This document shows positions 49,997-59,220 of a stretch of 64,000 bases of DNA, piece after piece. This DNA is from Novosphingobium sp. KA1. GTDB lineage: Bacteria > Pseudomonadota > Alphaproteobacteria > Sphingomonadales > Sphingomonadaceae. Numbering within the stretch: position 1 is the first letter of the stretch; every line of letters starts with the position of its first letter. Below the pieces are notes generated by a model. That model saw only the letters and a program-made list of their open reading frames with translations, ran no database searches and was not told the origin of the DNA. The translations under genes were made by a program, and so were the position numbers. The stretch lies in NCBI RefSeq assembly GCF_017309955.1, contig NZ_CP021247.1:1575001-1639000 (forward strand), given 5' to 3'.

Positions 49997-51328
49997 ATGA
50001 CCGTTACGCGCTTCGCTCCCTCGCCCACCGGGCACCTTCACGTCGGCAATATCCGCACGGCGCTGCACAACTGGCTGCTGGCCCAACAGGTAGGGGGCAA
50101 GTTCCTGCTGCGCATCGACGATACCGACGCGGCGCGCTCGAAAGAGGAATATGTGGACGGCATCCGCGCCGACCTGACCTGGCTCGGCATCGCGTGGGTG
50201 GGCGAGGAGCGCCAGTCGGCCCGTTTCGCCCTCTACGAGCGGGAGTTCGAGCGGCTGAAGGCGGCGGGCCGCGTCTACCCCTGCTGGGAGACGCCGCAGG
50301 AACTGGAACTGAAGCGCAAGGTCCTGCTCGGGCGCGGGCTGCCGCCGATCTACGATCGCGGCGCGCTGACGCTGAGCGAGGACGAAAAGGCCGCGAAGAT
50401 CGCCGCCGGCGACCTGCCGCACTGGCGTTTCCTGCTCGACCACGCGGAGCCGATCGTCTGGGAGGACGGCATCCGCGGCACGCAGAAGTTCGATCCCGCG
50501 CAGATCAGCGATCCGGTGATCCGCCGCGCCGATGGTTCGTGGCTCTACATGCTGCCCTCGGCCATCGACGATGTGGACATGGGCGTGACCCAGATCCTGC
50601 GCGGTGAGGACCATGTGTCCAACACCGCCGCGCAGGTGCAGATGTTCACCGCGCTCGGCGCGCCGGTGCCCGCCTTCGCGCACGAAGCGCTGCTGGTCGG
50701 CAGCGAGGGCAAGCTCTCCAAGCGCCTTGGTTCGCTGGGCGTTGCCCATTTCCGCGAGCAGGGCATCGAGCCGCAAGCGGTCGTCGCGCTGCTCGGGCGC
50801 CTCGGCACCAGCGATCCGGTCGATCCGTCGCTTGATGCACAGGCGCTGGCATCGGCCTTCGATCTTGCCCGCTTCGGCCGCGCGCCCGCCCGTTTCGACG
50901 AGGCGGAACTGGAGCGCGTCAATGCCGCTGTCGTGCACGCCCTGCCATTCGAGGCCGTTGCGGCGCGTCTGCCTGAGGGCATGGACGCGGCGGGCTGGGA
51001 AGCGGTGCGCCCCAACCTTGCGCATGTGCACGAGGCGGCGGACTGGTGGAGCGTCGTGACCGGGCCGGTCGCGGTGCCCGACCTTGGCGAGGAAGACCGC
51101 GCCTATCTTGCGCAGGCGGCCGATGTGCTGGCCGGGCTCGAATGGGATCAGGCCATCTGGAAGGCGCTGACCGGCGCGCTCAAGGACATGACCGGCCGCA
51201 AGGGCAAGGCGCTGTTCCTGCCGCTGCGTCTGGCGCTGACAGCGATGGAGCATGGGCCGGATATGGGCGCCTTGTTGCCGCTGATCGGCCGGGATGCGGC
51301 TTTGGTGCGGTTGCGTTCGGTGGCTTGA
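49997..51328 (+). CDS. gltX: glutamate--tRNA ligase
   Basis: Class I synthetase charging tRNA-Glu. The 443-aa product has the HIGH-equivalent SPTGHLHVGN (9-18), LRIDDTDAARSKEEYVDGI, LPSAIDDVDMGVTQILRGEDH and the KMSKS-equivalent GKLSKRLGSLG. The length fits the shorter GltX2 type known in alphaproteobacteria, which often have a second copy, and the second copy may be elsewhere. The stop is followed by the inverted repeat at 51351-51443. Confidence 0.96.
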   Translation: MTVTRFAPSPTGHLHVGNIRTALHNWLLAQQVGGKFLLRIDDTDAARSKEEYVDGIRADLTWLGIAWVGEERQSARFALYEREFERLKAAGRVYPCWETPQELELKRKVLLGRGLPPIYDRGALTLSEDEKAAKIAAGDLPHWRFLLDHAEPIVWEDGIRGTQKFDPAQISDPVIRRADGSWLYMLPSAIDDVDMGVTQILRGEDHVSNTAAQVQMFTALGAPVPAFAHEALLVGSEGKLSKRLGSLGVAHFREQGIEPQAVVALLGRLGTSDPVDPSLDAQALASAFDLARFGRAPARFDEAELERVNAAVVHALPFEAVAARLPEGMDAAGWEAVRPNLAHVHEAADWWSVVTGPVAVPDLGEEDRAYLAQAADVLAGLEWDQAIWKALTGALKDMTGRKGKALFLPLRLALTAMEHGPDMGALLPLIGRDAALVRLRSVA

Positions 51329-51350
51329 TCCAACCCGACATAAACCACCC

Positions 51351-51443
51351 CGTCATCCCCGCGAAGGCGGGGATCCCGCTTTTCTTGCGGCATACGAAAG
51401 GTCGCGGAAAGAAAGCGGGACCCCCGCCTTCGCGGGGGCGACG
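51351..51443. repeat. 31-bp imperfect inverted repeat (GTCATCCCCGCGAAGGCGGGGATCC type)
   Basis: Arms at 51351-51381 and 51413-51443 match at 28 of 31 positions by eye, each itself a small GCGAAGGCGG hairpin, with about 31 bp between. This element type is widespread in alphaproteobacteria. It separates two convergent genes and may serve as a terminator. Confidence 0.75.
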
Positions 51444-51487
51444 GAGTGGTTTTTTGAAAGCCGTGGATTCGAGCCTCGCGGGCCCGC

Positions 51488-52270
51488 CTACTCCATGAAC
51501 CAACCATGCGAGGCGATCAGCGATTGCCCCGTCAGCGCATTGGTCTCGAAGCCTGCAAAGAACAGCGCCACTTCGGCGATGTCGTCGACGGTGGTGAACT
51601 CGCCGTCCACGGTCTGGCCGAGCATCATCCGGCTCACCACTTCCGCTTCGGAAATGCCCAGTTCCTTGGCCTGTTCGGGGATCTGCTTGTCCACCAGCGG
51701 GGTACGCACGAAGCCGGGGCAGATCACGTTGGTGCGCACGCCCTTCTTGCCGCCTTCCTTGGCGATCACGCGGCTGAGGCCGAGCAGCCCGTGCTTGGCG
51801 GTGACATAGGCGGATTTCAGCGGGCTGGCTTCCTTCGAGTGGACCGATCCCATGAAGATGATCGATCCAGACTTCTGCGCATACATGTGCGGCAGCACCG
51901 CCTTGGAGGTGAGGAAGGCGCCGTCGAGGTGGATCGCCAGCATCTTTTTCCAGTCGGAAAAGGCGAACTGCTCCACCGGGTTGACGATCTGGATGCCGGC
52001 GTTGGAGACGAGCACGTCCACCGTGCCCCAGGCCTCGACCACCTTGGCGACGCCGGCGGTGACCTGCTCCTCGCTGGTCACGTCCATGGCGACGGCCAAG
52101 GCCTCGGTGCCGTACCTGGCCTTGATGTCGTCGGCGGCCTTCTGCGCGGCGTCCAGATTGAGGTCGGCGATCGCCACTTTGCCGCCTGCCGATGCGTACT
52201 TGTGGGCGATCGCGTTGCCGATGCCGCTGGCGGCGCCGGTGACGATGCAGGACTTGTCCTTCAGCTTCAT
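51488..52270 (-). CDS. 3-hydroxybutyrate dehydrogenase
   Basis: NAD-dependent SDR that interconverts 3-hydroxybutyrate and acetoacetate in polyhydroxybutyrate turnover. The 260-aa product has TGAASGIG (11-18), NAGIQIVNP, a GSVHSKEAS serine strand, Y and K in SAYVTAKHG, and the family's [17 protein letters not shown]. It is downstream of the patatin-like gene with ~50 bp between, a pairing seen in sphingomonads from general knowledge. Confidence 0.9.
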   Translation of the reverse strand: MKLKDKSCIVTGAASGIGNAIAHKYASAGGKVAIADLNLDAAQKAADDIKARYGTEALAVAMDVTSEEQVTAGVAKVVEAWGTVDVLVSNAGIQIVNPVEQFAFSDWKKMLAIHLDGAFLTSKAVLPHMYAQKSGSIIFMGSVHSKEASPLKSAYVTAKHGLLGLSRVIAKEGGKKGVRTNVICPGFVRTPLVDKQIPEQAKELGISEAEVVSRMMLGQTVDGEFTTVDDIAEVALFFAGFETNALTGQSLIASHGWFME

Positions 52271-52320
52271 GTGACCTCTTCTCCTTGTGTGCCCTCGGGC
52301 CGCACCCTCGGCATTCTTGT

Positions 52321-53475
52321 TCAGTGTCCGTTGACAGGGCGGTCGGCCGCGAGGTCGAACGTCATGATCTCGTCGGGCTTCAGGTGGCGCCCGGTCCAGT
52401 CCGGCTTGCCCAGCGACCAGAGCGCGTCGGCCTTGCCTGCCTCCCAGTGCTCGGTAACCGTCATTCGTGAAAATTCGTAGTCTTTCGACATGGTTTCATA
52501 ACCGCGCGGGCGGTTGATCAGGTGCATGACCGCGACCGCGCCAGCGGGGCGGCAGCCGAGCAGGTGGGCAAGGTCGGGATCGTCGCGCAACTCATCCGGC
52601 AGCTTGCGGTAGAGGCGCTGGGCGGCGGCGCGCATCTTCTGGAGCTGCTTGGACAAGTCCGTGTTCATGCGCGTGCGGCTGGAAAAGCGGATGTCCTTCT
52701 CGCGCTGGGCGATGTCGGCCATCGTCTTGGGCATGACCCCGCGCGAGGGGAACAGGTCGACCTGATACACCGTCATCTCGCAGGGGCTGCGGTTGTCGAG
52801 CACGTATTGCAGCGGGGTGTTGGAGACGAGGCCGCCGTCCCAGTACCATTCGCCGTCGATCTCCACCGGCGGGAAACCGGGGGGAAGGGCGCCGCTGGCC
52901 ATCACGTGTTCGGGGCCGATTTTGCGCTCGCTCTGGTTGTCGAAGTAGATGAAGTTGCCGGTCATCATGTGGACGGCGCCGACCGCAAAGCGGGTTTCGC
53001 CGTGGTTGATGCGGCCGAAATCGACCAGATCGAGCAGGGTCTGGCGCAGCGGCGTGGTGTCGTAGAAGCTGAGGCGGCCGATATCGCTGGGCCATTCGGG
53101 CAGGGGCGTCGGAATGCGCGGGGTAAAGAAACCGGGAATGCCGAAAGTGGAGGCCCAGGCGGAGGACGTCTCGTTGAAGGCGCGGCGGGCAAAGCCGTTG
53201 CCGACGTCCAGCTTGTAGAGCAGTTCCCGGCTGACGCCCTGCCAGAAATCGCGCAGCCGCCCGACGCGGTCTTCCGGCGCATTACCCGCGATGATCGCGG
53301 CATTGATGGCGCCGATGGAGATGCCCGCTACCCAGTCCGGTGTGTGACCGGCTTCGCTCAGGGCTTCGTAGACACCGGCCTGGTAGGCCCCCAGCGCCCC
53401 GCCTCCCTGCAAGACGAGGACCGACTGGTGATCACCCAGATCGTCAAAGGAAGCGGTGGTCTTGCTGGCATTCAT
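52321..53475 (-). CDS. patatin-like phospholipase with DUF3734
   Basis: A 384-aa cytoplasmic or peripheral lipid acylhydrolase. [12 protein letters not shown] (22-34) is the oxyanion loop, GISIG carries Ser54, and [13 protein letters not shown] provides the Asp of the Ser-Asp dyad. The C-terminal ~120 residues correspond to the DUF3734 extension. The ATG 53475 is preceded by AGGA at a good spacing; an ATG at 53493 is an alternative. A role with the downstream dehydrogenase in storage-polymer or lipid turnover is inference. Confidence 0.88.
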   Translation of the reverse strand: MNASKTTASFDDLGDHQSVLVLQGGGALGAYQAGVYEALSEAGHTPDWVAGISIGAINAAIIAGNAPEDRVGRLRDFWQGVSRELLYKLDVGNGFARRAFNETSSAWASTFGIPGFFTPRIPTPLPEWPSDIGRLSFYDTTPLRQTLLDLVDFGRINHGETRFAVGAVHMMTGNFIYFDNQSERKIGPEHVMASGALPPGFPPVEIDGEWYWDGGLVSNTPLQYVLDNRSPCEMTVYQVDLFPSRGVMPKTMADIAQREKDIRFSSRTRMNTDLSKQLQKMRAAAQRLYRKLPDELRDDPDLAHLLGCRPAGAVAVMHLINRPRGYETMSKDYEFSRMTVTEHWEAGKADALWSLGKPDWTGRHLKPDEIMTFDLAADRPVNGH

Positions 53476-53571
53476 GGGCAGGGTCCTGCGCATGGGGATG
53501 TTGCGATGCAATAAGTGGGCAACAAGTGGGCCTGCGCGCGGTTCCTTTCAAGCATGAATTTTATAGCGAAG

Positions 53572-56349
53572 TCAGGCGGCGACCTCGGTCAGGTTACCTT
53601 CGCTCGCCGCTTCCAGCAGGCGCCGTTCCAGCGCCTTGATGCGGCTCGTCGAGGTCAGCTTCTCGCCCAAGAGGTCGGTGACGTAGAACGTGTCCGCCGC
53701 GCGCTCGCCGTAGGTGTCGATATGCGCGGAATGGACCATCAGCTTGCTCTCGAACAGGGCGTGGGCCAGCCGGTTGAGCAGCGCCGGGCGGTCGCGGGCG
53801 TTGACTTCCACCACCGTGAGCCGGTTCGAGGCCTTGTTGTCCACCAGCACGCGCGGGCGCACGTCGAAGGCATCGGCGCGCGGCCGGGCGTCGGGCTTGG
53901 CGACCAGCTGGGGCAGGATCTTGATGCGGTTGGCCAGGGCATTCTCGATCGAGGCGCTGAGGCGGGCGAGCTGGGTATCCTCGCTGAACGGGCGGCCGAG
54001 CGGGTCCTGGATCAGGAAGTTGTCGACCGCGCGGCCGGTGCGCGTCGTGTGGATGCGGGCGTCGATGATGTTGCCGCCGGCCAGATGGATGCCCCCGGCG
54101 ATGCGGTAGAACAGGCCGGGGTGGTCGGAGGCGATCACCGTCACCAGCGTCGCCCCGCGCGCCGGATAGTATTCACTGAGGATCGACAGCGGCTCGTTGC
54201 GCGAGGCGCTGAACTGGGCGAGGTTGCGGGCGATCACATCGTCCGGCTCGGCGATCCAGTAGGCATCGGCGAACTGCGGGCCGAGCTCCTCGATCAGTGC
54301 CTGGTTGGCGGGGTCGCGGGCGATGACCATTGCCTTCTTCGCCGCGACGCGCTTCTCGCGCCCGAATTCCACGTGGCCGAGGCGCAGGCGTTCCTCGGCG
54401 GCGCCGTACAGCTCGGTGATGAGCTGGCGCTTCCACGAGTTCCAGGTGCCCGGACCGACCGCGCGGATGTCGACGATGGTGAGGACCGTCAGCTGGCGCA
54501 ACCGGTCCACCGACTGCACCACGGCGACGAAGTCGCTGATCGTCTTGGCGTCCGACAAGTCGCGCTTGAACGCGGTGGCGGAGATCAGCAGGTGGCGCAG
54601 CACCAGCCAGGAGACGAGTTCCGTCTCCTCCTCGTCCAGCCCGAAGCGCGGGCACAGCTTGAGCGCGATCTCGGCGCCGAGTTCGGAATGGTCGCCGCCG
54701 CGGCCCTTGGCGATGTCGTGCAGCAGCACCGCGGCATAGAGCGCGCGGCGCGAGCGGACCTTGTGGATGATCTCGTGGCTGAGCGGATGGTCCTGCTTGA
54801 GCTCGCCCTTCTCGATGCGCGAGAGCAGGCCGATGGCGCGGATCGTGTGTTCGTCCACCGTGTAGTGGTGGTACATGTCGAACTGCATCTGCGCGTTGAC
54901 GCGGCCGAATTCGGTGACGAAGCGGCCGAACACGCCCGCCTCGTTGAAGGAACGCAGCGCCGTTTCGGGATTGTTGCGGCTGGTGAGCAGCTCCATGAAC
55001 AGCGCATTGGCGCGCGGGTCGCGGCGGACTTCATCCTTGATCAGGGCGGCATCGCGCGAGACGAGGCGCATGGTCTCGGGGTGGATTTCCAGCCCCTCGC
55101 GGTCGGCCAGCACGAAGATCTCGATCAGGCGCACCGGATCGGCCTCGAACCAGGTGTCGGCCGGGGCCATGATGCGGCCGCCGAATACCTTGTATCCCTT
55201 GACCATGCGCGGCCGGGCCCGGAAACCCGCCAGCAGCCCGCGCGGCTGCTTCTTCGCGATCTGCTCGTCGAGCTGGGCCAGGAACACGCCGGTCAGGGTG
55301 CCGACCACCTTCGCCTGCAGGAAAAACATCTGCATGAAGCGCTCGACCGCGCTCTTGCCGGGGCGATCAGCGTAGTTCATCCGCATCGCCACTTCGCGCT
55401 GGAGGTCGAAGGTCAGCCGGTCCTCGGCGCGGCGGGTGATGGTGTGGAGGTGGCAGCGCACCGCCCAGAAGAAGTTCTCGGCGCGGCGGAACGCGCGGTA
55501 TTCCTTGTGGGTGAGCAGGCCGACATCGACGAGTTCGCTGGGATCGCGCACCTTGTGGATGTACTTGCCGATCCAGTAGAGCGTGTGCAGGTCGCGCAGG
55601 CCGCCCTTGCCTTCCTTGACGTTGGGCTCGACGACATAGCGGCTGTCGCCCATGCGCTTGTGGCGTTCCTCGCGCTCGGCCAGTTTCTCGACCACGAACT
55701 GCCGCTCGGTCCCGGCAACGACATCGCGCCAGAAGCGCGCGCGCACTTCCTCGTAGAGATGCTGGTCGCCCCAGACATAGCGGCCTTCGAGCATGGCGGT
55801 GCGGATCGTCAGGTCCGAGCGGCTCATGCGCACCATGTCGTCCACCGAGCGGCTGGAGTGGCCGATCTTGAGCCCGAGATCCCACAGGAAATAGAGCATC
55901 GCCTCGATGATCTGCTCGCACCAGGCGGTCTGCTTGATCGGGGTGACAAAGGCGAGATCGACGTCCGAATGCGGCGCCATCTCGCCGCGCCCGTAACCGC
56001 CCACGGCGATGATCGTCAGGCGCTCGCCGGTGGAACGGTTCATCGCCGGATAGACATGGGTGGAGACGTGATCGTGGATGATGCGCAGCAGCTGGTCGAC
56101 CAGATAGGCCTGCGCCTCGGCCACTTCGTGCCCGGCCGAAGGCTTGGCGACGAGGCGGCGGGCGATCTCGGCCCGGCCATCCTCCAGTGCGGTGCGCAGC
56201 AGTTCGACGATCTGCCTGCGGCCCTTGGCCGCACCTTCGCTGGCACGGCCTTTCGCCGCGCTGTCGCTGGCGACAACGGCTTCGATGGCCTCGACCAGCG
56301 CGCGGCGGTCGATCACGGAACGGGGCGAAGGGATGCGGATCACGCTCAT
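53572..56349 (-). CDS. glnD: bifunctional [protein-PII] uridylyltransferase/uridylyl-removing enzyme GlnD
   Basis: Nitrogen-status sensor that modifies and demodifies PII protein in response to glutamine. The 925-aa product has the nucleotidyltransferase motif GGYGRGEMAPHSDVDL (GxGRxE then SDxD), a central HD hydrolase domain with LLHDIAKGRGGDHSELG, and two C-terminal ACT domains (~720-925). It is full length. Its 5' end lies next to lgt on the opposite strand with 185 bp between. Confidence 0.96.
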   Translation of the reverse strand: MSVIRIPSPRSVIDRRALVEAIEAVVASDSAAKGRASEGAAKGRRQIVELLRTALEDGRAEIARRLVAKPSAGHEVAEAQAYLVDQLLRIIHDHVSTHVYPAMNRSTGERLTIIAVGGYGRGEMAPHSDVDLAFVTPIKQTAWCEQIIEAMLYFLWDLGLKIGHSSRSVDDMVRMSRSDLTIRTAMLEGRYVWGDQHLYEEVRARFWRDVVAGTERQFVVEKLAEREERHKRMGDSRYVVEPNVKEGKGGLRDLHTLYWIGKYIHKVRDPSELVDVGLLTHKEYRAFRRAENFFWAVRCHLHTITRRAEDRLTFDLQREVAMRMNYADRPGKSAVERFMQMFFLQAKVVGTLTGVFLAQLDEQIAKKQPRGLLAGFRARPRMVKGYKVFGGRIMAPADTWFEADPVRLIEIFVLADREGLEIHPETMRLVSRDAALIKDEVRRDPRANALFMELLTSRNNPETALRSFNEAGVFGRFVTEFGRVNAQMQFDMYHHYTVDEHTIRAIGLLSRIEKGELKQDHPLSHEIIHKVRSRRALYAAVLLHDIAKGRGGDHSELGAEIALKLCPRFGLDEEETELVSWLVLRHLLISATAFKRDLSDAKTISDFVAVVQSVDRLRQLTVLTIVDIRAVGPGTWNSWKRQLITELYGAAEERLRLGHVEFGREKRVAAKKAMVIARDPANQALIEELGPQFADAYWIAEPDDVIARNLAQFSASRNEPLSILSEYYPARGATLVTVIASDHPGLFYRIAGGIHLAGGNIIDARIHTTRTGRAVDNFLIQDPLGRPFSEDTQLARLSASIENALANRIKILPQLVAKPDARPRADAFDVRPRVLVDNKASNRLTVVEVNARDRPALLNRLAHALFESKLMVHSAHIDTYGERAADTFYVTDLLGEKLTSTSRIKALERRLLEAASEGNLTEVAA

Positions 56350-56534
56350 GTCAGGCGGTATCTAGTCGTTCCAAAGGGGCAGGGAAAGGCAGCGCAGCGC
56401 GGCGCAAGCGTCGATTTTGCCGGCAAGTTCCTAAAACGAGCCTACCAACCGCCCCAAGGCTATGCCAGAAGGCGCGGCAATGCACCCGTTCGCGCCGCCT
56501 GGCCGAACGCGCCACAAGATACGAGGTCGAGCAC

Positions 56535-57446
56535 TTGTCGCTGATTTCCCTTCTCGCCGATGCCGCGCAGGCCGTGCCCGGCACTCCGGCGCACCAGCCG
56601 ATCTACTGGGTCAATCTGGGACTGCGGAAGGGGATCGATCTCGGTTTCTTCACCTTGCGCTACTACTCGCTGGCCTATCTGGCGGGGATCATGCTGGGCT
56701 ACTGGCACCTGACGCGGATGATCAAGGGGCCCGGCGCGCCGCTCGCCCAGCGCCACGCCGACGACCTGTTCTTCTACTGCACGATCGGCATCATCCTCGG
56801 CGGACGCCTTGGCTACGCCACGTTCTACACCGGCGGCGATACCGGCATTCCCAGCCTCTGGGCCGATCCCAAGGCGCTGATGTCGCTGTGGAACGGCGGC
56901 ATGAGTTTCCACGGCGGGCTGATCGGCGTGCTGCTGGCGATGGCCTGGGTCTCGTGGCGCGGCAAGCTCAACCTCATCCGCGTGGCGGACTACATCTCGG
57001 TCTGCGTGCCCTTCGGCATGATGTTCGGGCGCCTTGCCAACTTCGTCAACGGCGAGCTCTGGGGCCGGGTCGTCACCAATCCGGACCTGCCCTGGGCGAT
57101 GGTCTTCCCCGACGGCGGACCGCTGCCGCGCCACCCCAGCCAGCTCTACGAGGCCGGGCTCGAAGGCCTGGCGATGATGATCATCATGCTGACGCTGTAC
57201 TGGAAGACGCGCGCGCGCTTCCGTCCGGGCCTCATGGTCGGCGTCTTCACCACCGGCATCGCGGCGGCGCGCTTCACGGTCGAGTTCTTCCGCGAGCCCG
57301 ATGCCCAGCTGCGCGAATTTGCCGAGCATACCGGCCTGTCGATGGGCCAGTGGCTGACGATCCCGCTGATCGTGCTGGGCCTGATGCTGATCGCCCGCGC
57401 GCTGATGCGCCCGGCGCTCGCCAGCGGCCGACCGGTCGCGGCGTGA
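56535..57446 (+). CDS. lgt: prolipoprotein diacylglyceryl transferase
   Basis: Inner-membrane enzyme that adds diacylglycerol from phosphatidylglycerol to the lipobox Cys of prelipoproteins. The 303-aa product has seven helices and the family motifs MSFHGGLIGV (conserved His), GRLANFVNGELWGR and RHPSQLYEAGLEG. No ATG lies near the family start; TTG 56535 with GAGG upstream is chosen. Its stop overlaps the midA start. Lipoproteins within this window (44979, 59221) are likely substrates. Confidence 0.93.
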   Translation: MSLISLLADAAQAVPGTPAHQPIYWVNLGLRKGIDLGFFTLRYYSLAYLAGIMLGYWHLTRMIKGPGAPLAQRHADDLFFYCTIGIILGGRLGYATFYTGGDTGIPSLWADPKALMSLWNGGMSFHGGLIGVLLAMAWVSWRGKLNLIRVADYISVCVPFGMMFGRLANFVNGELWGRVVTNPDLPWAMVFPDGGPLPRHPSQLYEAGLEGLAMMIIMLTLYWKTRARFRPGLMVGVFTTGIAAARFTVEFFREPDAQLREFAEHTGLSMGQWLTIPLIVLGLMLIARALMRPALASGRPVAA

Positions 57447-58495
57447 CGCGGCATCGCGGCGAGCCGCTGGGCGAGATCTTCCGGCGGCTGATCCAGACCT
57501 ACGGACCGATCTCGCTGCTGCACTACATGGGCGAATCCAACGCGCGCTACTATGCGGGCAAGGATCCGCTCGGCAGTGCGGGTGACTTCATCACCGCGCC
57601 CGAGATCAGCCAGATGTTCGGCGAACTGATCGGCCTCTGGCTGGCCGACATGTGGAGCCGGGCGGGCAGTCCCAAGGTCCACTACGTCGAGCTTGGCCCC
57701 GGCCGCGGCACCCTGGCGCGCGATGCGCTGCGCACGATGGCCCGGTTCGGGCTGACGCCCGAGGTCCATTTCGTCGAGGGCTCCACCGCCCTGCGCGCGC
57801 TCCAGCGCGAGGCAGTGCCCCAGGCGCAGTTCCACGACGATCTCGGCACCCTGCCGGCCGACGCGCCGCTGCTGCTGGTCGGCAACGAGTTCCTCGACGC
57901 ACTGCCGGTGCGCCAGCTGGTCAAAGCGGAAAACGGCTGGCGCGAGCGCATGGTCGACTGGGCCGAGGATCGCTTCCGTCCGGTTGCCGGTGACAAGCCG
58001 ATGGATGCGGCGGTGCCGGAGGAATGGCAGGACGCCGCCGAAGGCACGATCCTCGAGACCTGTCCGGGCGCGGCGGCGGCGGTGCAGGAAATCGGTCACC
58101 GGCTTGCCGCGCAGGGCGGTACCGCGCTGCTGATCGACTATGGCTTTAGCCAAAAGCAGACCGGATCGACGCTGCAGGCCCTGCGCGCGCACGAGAAGGT
58201 CGATCCTTTCCTGTGCCCCGGCGAGGCGGATCTCACCTGCCTGGTCGATTTCGCCACGGCCGCCGAAGTGGCGGAGGCGAGTGGTGCGCGCTGGCTCGGT
58301 ACGATCAGCCAGGGCGCTTTCCTGAACGCGCTAGGCATCGCGATGCGGGCCGAGAAACTTGCCGCTTCGGCGCCGCAGCACGGCGATGCTATCAGGACCG
58401 CATTGGAGCGGTTGGTCGGCGATGAGCAGATGGGCAGTCTGTTCAAGGTGATGGGCCTCGCCGGGCCCGGTTGGCCACAGGGCGCCGGGTTCTGA
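57443..58495 (+). CDS. MidA/NDUFAF7-type SAM-dependent methyltransferase
   Basis: A 350-aa methyltransferase of the DUF185/MidA family; the mitochondrial relative methylates an Arg in complex I subunit NDUFS2. It has YAGKDPLGSAGDFITAPEISQMFGE (family start motif region), VELGPGRGTLARDAL (SAM site), NEFLDALPVRQL and IDYGFSQ. The GTG start (57443) overlaps the lgt stop (GTGA). Since complex I is the usual client, a role in respiratory-chain assembly is likely. Confidence 0.9.
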   Translation: MTRHRGEPLGEIFRRLIQTYGPISLLHYMGESNARYYAGKDPLGSAGDFITAPEISQMFGELIGLWLADMWSRAGSPKVHYVELGPGRGTLARDALRTMARFGLTPEVHFVEGSTALRALQREAVPQAQFHDDLGTLPADAPLLLVGNEFLDALPVRQLVKAENGWRERMVDWAEDRFRPVAGDKPMDAAVPEEWQDAAEGTILETCPGAAAAVQEIGHRLAAQGGTALLIDYGFSQKQTGSTLQALRAHEKVDPFLCPGEADLTCLVDFATAAEVAEASGARWLGTISQGAFLNALGIAMRAEKLAASAPQHGDAIRTALERLVGDEQMGSLFKVMGLAGPGWPQGAGF

Positions 58496-58508
58496 AATAG
58501 CAGGGGGC

Positions 58509-59021
58509 ATGATGCACGACACGGTCAAGGGCGTAACCGCACAGCAACTCAAAGGGCCCGACCGGCTCGAGCGCATGCTGGGCCTTCTCTCGCTGGTGAT
58601 GCTGGCGGTGATCCTCGTCGCGGTCATGCGCGGCAGGGCGGAATGGGTGCAGATCCCCGGTATCGTCTGGCTTCATCTGGCAACGATGCTGACCGCGCTG
58701 GCGCTGACGCCGATGCTGCTCTGGCGGCGACGCGGCGACGGGCGGCACCGCGTGCTCGGCTACGTGTGGAGCGGGGCGATGATGGCGACCGCGATCGACA
58801 GCCTGTTCATTCGCGGCAAGAACGGCGAGTTCAGCGTGATCCACCTGCTCTCCGCCTTCGTGATCGTGATGGTGCCGGTGCTGGTGCTTTCGGCCCGCAG
58901 CCACCGTGTCGCCCGCCATCGCCGGACGGTGCGGGGCCTTGTCATCGGCGCGCTGCTGGTCGCGGGGATCTTTACGTTTCCCTTCGGGCGGCTGCTGGGG
59001 CGGTGGTTGTTTGGGGCTTAA
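58509..59021 (+). CDS. DUF2306-like four-helix membrane protein
   Basis: A 170-aa integral membrane protein with four hydrophobic segments (about 24-42, 50-68, 85-105, 112-130) and a last one near 145-160. WLHLATMLTALALTP, RHRVLGYVWSG and HLLSAFVIVMVPV carry the conserved His residues of the DUF2306 (HppA/SURF-like heme or quinone site suspected) family. It follows midA by 13 bp and may be the last gene of the lgt operon. Function unknown. Confidence 0.75.
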   Translation: MMHDTVKGVTAQQLKGPDRLERMLGLLSLVMLAVILVAVMRGRAEWVQIPGIVWLHLATMLTALALTPMLLWRRRGDGRHRVLGYVWSGAMMATAIDSLFIRGKNGEFSVIHLLSAFVIVMVPVLVLSARSHRVARHRRTVRGLVIGALLVAGIFTFPFGRLLGRWLFGA

Positions 59022-59040
59022 GAAGGAATAAGGGGAAGTC

Positions 59041-59219
59041 CTGGGGGATGATCCCCCAGACCCTCAAAACGTCTTCGTTGCGCCCAGCCTATCCGTTCCG
59101 CGCTCCTTGCGGCGCAGCCAATAAGTCTCCCGACGCCACCATGGGCGCGCGGCGGAGTTGGTCCGCGTGACCTAGACGGTATTGGGGGTGCAGGGGGTGT
59201 TGATCCCCTGCTTTTCCCT
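59041..59219. terminator. two intergenic hairpins, the second a terminator for the plus strand
   Basis: CTGGGGGATGATCCCCCAG at 59041-59059 is an eight-pair hairpin; GCAGGGG-GTGTTGAT-CCCCTGC at 59190-59211 is followed by TTTTCCCTT. Between them I see no gene. They separate the convergent DUF2306 and nucleotidase genes. Confidence 0.6.
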
Positions 59220-59220
59220 T

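Noticed and set aside
53515..56544. Long plus-strand open frame opposite glnD
   Set aside because: It is a GC-driven shadow of a confidently identified gene, with His/Asp/Arg-rich text unlike a folded protein.
59022..59220. Possible small RNA or tRNA between DUF2306 and the nucleotidase
   Set aside because: Two hairpins are present but no cloverleaf, no conserved tRNA motifs and no promoter that I can support.
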